In this document: one piece after another, positions 6,225-10,172 of the stretch | How the letters are laid out: the number at the start of each line of letters is the position of its first letter | Position numbering within the stretch: position 1 is the first letter of the stretch | Source of the DNA: Coemansia sp. RSA 922 | Lineage: Eukaryota > Kickxellomycota > Kickxellomycetes > Kickxellales > Kickxellaceae | Assembly (NCBI GenBank): GCA_027577415.1 | Contig: JANBQS010000943.1 | Location: forward strand, 1 to 10,172 | Length of the DNA stretch: 10,172 nucleotides | Direction: 5' to 3' | The notes under the pieces: generated by a model | What the model was told of the DNA's origin: nothing | What the model saw: the letters and a program-made list of their open reading frames with translations, nothing else | Databases searched by the model: none | Position numbers and translations under genes: made by a program

Positions 6225-6353
6225 TCACTCATAAGTCTTACACTATATAGCAGCAGCAAGACGCCGTAAACCAGCGCTGGGTCTATTTTACCGCACTCGA
6301 TCAAGAGATGGATTGTGTGGAGGTTGTCAAAAATATGTTGCCACTTGATGATG
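6225..6353 (-). pseudogene. Frameshifted LINE RT segment
   Basis: In a frame offset from its neighbours the minus strand reads KWQHIFDNLHTIHLLIECGK to a TGA at 6223-6221. The motif fits the conserved F-x-x-x-R-x-I-x-D-N-x-x-x-x-x-H region between RT motifs. One frameshift lies near 6355-6361, and a second, which restores the frame, lies near 6225-6245. Confidence 0.7.
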
Positions 6354-6608
6354 TCAGTCTGTTTGCGGGTCAAGCTGTCCGATGACCCGTTGTAGCCGGG
6401 CTGTGAGGACCTGCGTTATGATTTTGACGTCGGTATTCGACAGAGAGATGGGTCGCCAGTGGCCTAGGTCGCATAGGTCGCTATTCTTCGGGGTGAGGAC
6501 GATAATTGTCCTCCTCCACGGGCCAGGCACTGTCTCTGCGTTCCAACTGCTAGCGATGTCGGCCAGGATCTGGGCCGACTCGTTTGGCACATAAAATCCC
6601 GTGATCAT
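6354..6608 (-). pseudogene. LINE reverse transcriptase finger fragment
   Basis: The frame reads ILADIASSWNAETVPGPWRR, then TIIVLTPKNSD and GHWRPISLSNTDVKIITQVL with ARLQRVIGQLDPQTD. W-R-P-I-S-L-x-N-x-D-x-K-I and the preceding PxxW-R-x-x-I-x-x-x-x-K-K/N-x-D are hallmark RT motifs of LINEs. The segment starts at the truncation point (about 6600), before which no RT or endonuclease homology is seen. Confidence 0.88.
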
Positions 6609-6792
6609 TAATATTTTGATTTCATCAATTACATTTAAATACTCTGTCGGATTCTACCATTTGATGCACGCTGTTGGAGAAAGAAGAAAATTCGGATCGA
6701 CTGAAATTTGCGACTTCGTAGCTAGCTGTTGCTTCGGCGCCCGTTCATTATTCTCTCTCCCTGCGTGGGTTCGAACCCTGTGTCTTTTTTAT

Positions 6793-6801
6793 TATTTAAA
6801 A
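6793..6801 (+). promoter_or_regulatory. TATA-like box before a 19-codon frame
   Basis: TATTTAAAA lies 125 bp before the ATG at 6918, with a T/C-rich leader between. This copies the geometry of real promoters in the window. It may be the surviving promoter of a gene whose body has been lost or replaced by the Prp16 fragment. Confidence 0.35.
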
Positions 6802-6917
6802 CCATTTTTATTCTATTTATTTTTGTCCATCACATGCAGTTCTACTTCTCTCTTTTCCTTTCACTCGAATTATTCTATTTTCTTTTTTGTCATTTGAAAT
6901 TTCTTTCACCTACTATT

Positions 6918-6977
6918 ATGCCATTGTCCGCACTAACGACTCACCGCTTTATGAGACTGAATAGCGAGCACAAGTAG
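6918..6977 (+). pseudogene. Truncated 5' end of a lost gene (19 codons)
   Basis: The ATG at 6918 opens MPLSALTTHRFMRLNSEHK before two TAG codons at 6975-6980. It is called only because the TATA-like box and pyrimidine leader lie at the expected distance. No family is recognised. It ends a few bases before Prp16-like sequence begins. Confidence 0.25.
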
Positions 6978-6989
6978 TAGCCGAACCAG

Positions 6990-8013
<1,024 letters not shown>

Positions 8014-8042
8014 CACTTGTAATATGATATAACACATGTGTA

Positions 8043-8048
8043 AATAAA
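8043..8048 (+). terminator. AATAAA after the Prp16 fragment
   Basis: AATAAA occurs 30 bp after the stop at 8013. It may be the original 3' signal of the copied gene. The rest of 8014-8241 is AT-rich 3' sequence converging with small gene B and holds no gene I can see. Confidence 0.4.
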
Positions 8049-8241
8049 AAATTTAGAGTAAATTTATTAGATATAAAGTGAGACCACACTAAGAATATAG
8101 ACGTAGTTTTTTTTTGCCTGATGAGCCTCGTTTACAAACCTGGTAGCGTTCACGAGCGACTCCATATATCCTTTAATGTATCGACATTAGTGGTGAATCA
8201 GCTTACCATTTTTTAGGCTAAGGACCACTGGAACTCTCGAC

Positions 8242-8499
8242 CTACTTCCTACTGATACTAATAGTAATAGTATACCTGTCATCACCATTGACATTAGAGT
8301 CTACAATGTTGAGGTCCACATTTAAATATTCAAGCATGCTGGGTTCATACCCAATATCAAACGCGTAACAATCAGTTCTCATAGCTATGTAATTAATGAG
8401 GCCAGGCATCAGTGCATCAATAGTTGGCTTTATTTTCTCCACTGCAGCTTCTAGTGAAGGGAAAGAAAGAGAGAGATGAGGTATGACAAAGTTGCTCAT
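8242..8499 (-). CDS. Small orphan protein, paralogue B (85 aa)
   Basis: The 85-aa frame runs from ATG at 8499 to a stop at 8242. It begins MSNFVIP and has a likely amphipathic helix (SLEAAVEKIKPTIDALMPGL), then DCYAFDIGYEP, then two beta-like stretches joined by an Asn-Gly turn (YLNVDLNIVDS, NGDDRYTITISISRK). It pairs with the gene at 1291-1545: same length within one residue, same start motif, same C-terminal V-x-x-x-I-x-D-[ST]-N-x-x-G-[DE]-x-R pattern. Identity by eye is about a quarter. No signal peptide or membrane span is seen and no known family is recognised. A TATA box lies 129 bp upstream, equal in sequence to that of paralogue A. It converges on the Prp16 fragment. Confidence 0.65.
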   Translation of the reverse strand: MSNFVIPHLSLSFPSLEAAVEKIKPTIDALMPGLINYIAMRTDCYAFDIGYEPSMLEYLNVDLNIVDSNVNGDDRYTITISISRK

Positions 8500-8618
8500 T
8501 TATAAATTCCTTAGTGGTAGTGAATGTCAAGCGTGTTACGTTGTTACTTGTAGAATAAAAGAGGGTATAGTGAATGGAGAAACAATTTTTGAGAAAAAGT
8601 GGGCGCTGCTCCAGCCCT

Positions 8619-8629
8619 CCTTTTTATAT
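8619..8629 (-). promoter_or_regulatory. TATA box of small gene B
   Basis: Minus-strand ATATAAAAAGG lies 129 bp upstream of the ATG, followed by AGCGCCCAC (8600-8608 region). It is the counterpart of the TATA at 1656-1665 and sits in the same place in the alignment. Confidence 0.7.
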
Positions 8630-8863
8630 CTAGAGAGTACCGACAAGAAAGAGAGAAAAGAGCAAAAGTGCAGTGTCAATTTTACTACCCGGGTGTTTTG
8701 CGTAGGGTCATTAGTTGGCTGCAGCACTTTTGCAAGCGGCGATTTAGCATTATTTTTTCAATCGTTTTCTTTGTAAAAAGGGCGTGAACAAGGCAGATGA
8801 TGACAACCATGACATACTCGTACGTCAATTTCAAGCACGATGCAGAATGAATTAACCCTACTG

Positions 8864-8879
8864 GCCAGCCTTTACTGGC
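8864..8879. repeat. Palindrome, copy B of the covarying pair
   Basis: GCCAG-CCTTTA-CTGGC, aligned without gaps to 1905-1920. The loop CCTTT[A/G] is kept and two stem pairs are swapped in both arms. Confidence 0.55.
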
Positions 8880-9542
8880 ACAACATGTTGGTTTCGTCAT
8901 AAGCAGATGTGTCCTTAAAAAAAGGCCAAAGAATTGCTTAGCAATAAGAACAAGTGAAAAAGGAAGCATGTTTTGGATGTCAAAGAAAAAAAAACAAACA
9001 TGGAAAAGCCCACCTATTACGTGCTAGCAGTGCTAAGAAAAACATCATTGCTTTGTCGAATGCGTATGTCACTAGCGCACAACTCCTTTAATGGCTAGAG
9101 CATAGGATATTTAATCACAATAACGTTGAAGTGTAGCTTAGTGCCAAGCAAGGTCTAGCAAGTGAAGCGGGTAATAATGTTGTTTATCGAGCCACCTAAG
9201 CGAACTAATGCAAATGGCTAAAAAGAGCAATATGTGCCTTTAGAATGGAACAGATTATAGCAGCATGGTAAAGCTCAGTCGGAAGATTTGTTTCAGCAGA
9301 AATTTCCTAATCACAGATAGCCGCCATGTTAGCCTTATAATAGCTTCAGAAGTCATCTGCGGAGGCAAGCATTGGCGCTAGTAAAAAAACAGGCGCCACT
9401 ATTGTCTACCTTACATTCAAACCTCCTTTGTTTATCCAGATTTGTAGAGGCGTAACAGAGTTGGAATGTCTGCAATTGTTTGTGTCCCAAATGCCTGACT
9501 TTATCGTGTCTTTCTCGGCATCATGTTGCCCACTTTTCACAC

Positions 9543-9572
9543 TCATGCAGTCCCCGGGTTGGGGCTGCATGA
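9543..9572. repeat. Strong hairpin, 8 + 4 bp stem
   Basis: TCATGCAG (9543-9550) pairs with CTGCATGA (9565-9572). After one bulged T, CCCC (9552-9555) pairs with GGGG (9561-9564) around a five-base GGGTT loop. It lies about 120-150 bp upstream of the next TATA box. It could be an operator, a terminator-like structure or an element end; nothing decides among these. Confidence 0.5.
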
Positions 9573-9691
9573 ACTGAACAATTGACACAAGTTCACCAAC
9601 CGCTTGTGACAGGAAGGGGGTAATGGATTTTTAGGAAGGTGGCTTTTCCTGTGGGGTTGTCACAACGAAAGGTACTCTCTTTCGCCCAGAG

Positions 9692-9699
9692 TATAAATA
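9692..9699 (+). promoter_or_regulatory. TATA box of the right-edge gene
   Basis: TATAAATA lies 122 bp upstream of the ATG at 9814, with a T/C-rich leader between, matching the geometry of FCF2 and the small genes. Confidence 0.6.
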
Positions 9700-9813
9700 G
9701 CGTATTATTTCCCGCCTGCCCATCAGTTTCTCTGTTATTTATTTTTGACAAGTTCTACTTTTTTATTTGCTCGCTTACAAAGCCCTTTTTTTCTTTCTTA
9801 ATATTTTGCACCC

Positions 9814-10172
9814 ATGGATAACAACTGCATTAAACGTGACGACATGTCTGGAGTCTCTGACGAAAGTAGAGTCCAGGAGATGGAGACGGCGACGCTGGTA
9901 GCAACTCAGACGTTGGACAACAATAGTAAAACTATTGAGAGGCTAGAACAAAGAATTCTCGAGCTGACCCGCATGTTCAACGAGCATATGCAAATGTCTG
10001 AACGTCAGTCGCAACATATAGCCCTTCTTTTCAAGGTTCAAGAGACTACCGTAAAAATTCTGGCTTTTACTGAAGCAACACCAACCAACAATGCCCCTGG
10101 TGTCTCTCCTGTCACCAACGCTCTTGCTGAAGCTCCAGCTGCAGTTACTCCAGTTAACCCAGTTGCTTCTAC
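9814..10172 (+). CDS. Partial coiled-coil protein, possibly Gag-like, open at the right end
   Basis: The ATG at 9814 (CCC-ATG-G context) opens 119 codons with no stop before the window ends. The N-terminus (MDNNCIKRDDMSG) is polar. A predicted coiled coil follows at about residues 30-80, with heptad-like Ile/Leu/Met in TIERLEQRILELTRMFNEHM and onward. A linker rich in Ala, Pro, Val and Thr starts near residue 88. A coiled coil followed by such a linker is common at the N-terminus of fungal LTR-retrotransposon Gag proteins, but also in many unrelated proteins. I see no LTR or primer-binding site upstream, and the upstream promoter looks like that of host genes, so the Gag idea is weak. Confidence 0.6.
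   Translation, partial: MDNNCIKRDDMSGVSDESRVQEMETATLVATQTLDNNSKTIERLEQRILELTRMFNEHMQMSERQSQHIALLFKVQETTVKILAFTEATPTNNAPGVSPVTNALAEAPAAVTPVNPVAS

Larger units (their letters stand above)
4904..6608 (-). mobile_element. 5'-truncated, dead non-LTR retrotransposon (LINE)
   Basis: Read on the minus strand, this region carries in order: reverse-transcriptase finger motifs (6608-6354), an IFDN-LHTIHLL segment in another frame (about 6361-6221), the catalytic YADD block (6224-5886), post-RT thumb-like sequence (5879-5586) and a C-terminal segment resembling the zinc-finger region after the RT (about 5255-4904). This is the order of a LINE ORF2. The upstream endonuclease is absent: recognisable protein stops at about 6600, which is typical of 5' truncation on insertion. 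Frameshifts and in-frame stops show it cannot make an enzyme. No poly(A) tail or target-site duplication is clear. The clade was not assigned; Tad1-like fungal LINEs are an obvious candidate. Confidence 0.85.
6609..6985. other. Non-coding stretch with promoter-like leader
   Basis: This lies between the LINE truncation point and the Prp16 fragment. It holds a GGTTCGAACCC sequence (6768-6778 region) matching a pol III B box, then a run of Ts. It also holds a TATTTAAAA at 6793-6801 and a strongly pyrimidine-rich stretch up to an ATG at 6918. No intact gene is seen. Confidence 0.45.
8242..9390. repeat. Diverged segmental duplication, copy B
   Basis: This is the counterpart of 1291-2550 in the same orientation, about 7 kb away and slightly shorter; most of the length difference falls around 8990-9110 against 2040-2210. 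Blocks stay in order throughout. The region from 8500 to 9390 holds no ORF conserved with copy A, so what is kept is either regulatory or an untranslated transcript. Confidence 0.65.
9391..9813. other. Intergenic region and promoter of the right-edge gene
   Basis: The region contains a strong hairpin (9543-9572) and a TGTCACAA inverted pair (TTGTGACA at 9604-9611 with TGTCACAA at 9658-9665; 9656-9666 is itself palindromic). A TATA box is at 9692-9699, and a pyrimidine-rich leader runs up to the ATG at 9814. A minus-strand open stretch at 9406-9588 has no recognisable protein. Confidence 0.45.

Noticed and set aside
9406..9588. 60-codon minus-strand frame
   Set aside because: It spans the strong hairpin, has no recognisable domain and no TATA at the expected distance.
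9559..9813. Long terminal repeat upstream of the right-edge frame
   Set aside because: No TG...CA boundary with an adjoining tRNA primer-binding site could be found, and no second copy is in the window.

Overview
This is a eukaryotic nuclear window, almost certainly fungal. It holds an intron-free Fcf2-type rRNA-processing gene, a decayed fragment of the spliceosomal DEAH-box ATPase Prp16, a dead non-LTR retrotransposon (LINE), short intergenic regions and compact promoters with pyrimidine-rich leaders. The style suggests an early-diverging filamentous fungus, perhaps Kickxellomycotina (Coemansia-like). That placement is inference; no marker here fixes it.

Layout from left to right. At 15-75 (-) is the first exon of an unidentified gene that leaves the window on the left. 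It is divergent from FCF2 (344-1078, +), with 268 bp between the two start codons. Next is a small orphan gene (1291-1545, -, 84 aa) with about 1 kb of upstream sequence. An orphan gene for a 567-aa protein with an acidic 13-residue repeat lies at 3075-4778 (+). The stretch 4904-6608 (-) is a 5'-truncated, frameshifted LINE remnant. The stretch 6609-6985 holds a promoter-like leader and a mini-ORF, and about 6990-8013 (+) is a Prp16 pseudogene. A second small orphan gene (8242-8499, -, 85 aa) follows with its own long upstream region. At 9814 (+) an open frame with a predicted coiled coil begins and runs off the right end.

The main discovery is that the two small genes are paralogues in the same orientation. 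Their upstream DNA is also alignable by eye for roughly a kilobase (about 1290-2550 against 8240-9390). The copies share the TATA box position, a GGGCGC motif just downstream of TATA, a poly-purine tract and several blocks further upstream. One block is a short inverted repeat (1905-1920 and 8864-8879) whose arms changed in step at two base pairs, which suggests selection on the palindrome or hairpin itself. The proteins share only about a quarter of residues by eye, so the non-coding DNA looks at least as well kept as the coding DNA.

A second pattern is promoter geometry. Six loci have a TATA-like box about 115-130 bp upstream of the proposed ATG with a pyrimidine-rich stretch between. I used this to choose starts. 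Apart from FCF2, and perhaps the left-edge gene, the window reads as an accessory region of lineage-specific genes and pseudogene debris between two copies of an old segmental duplication.
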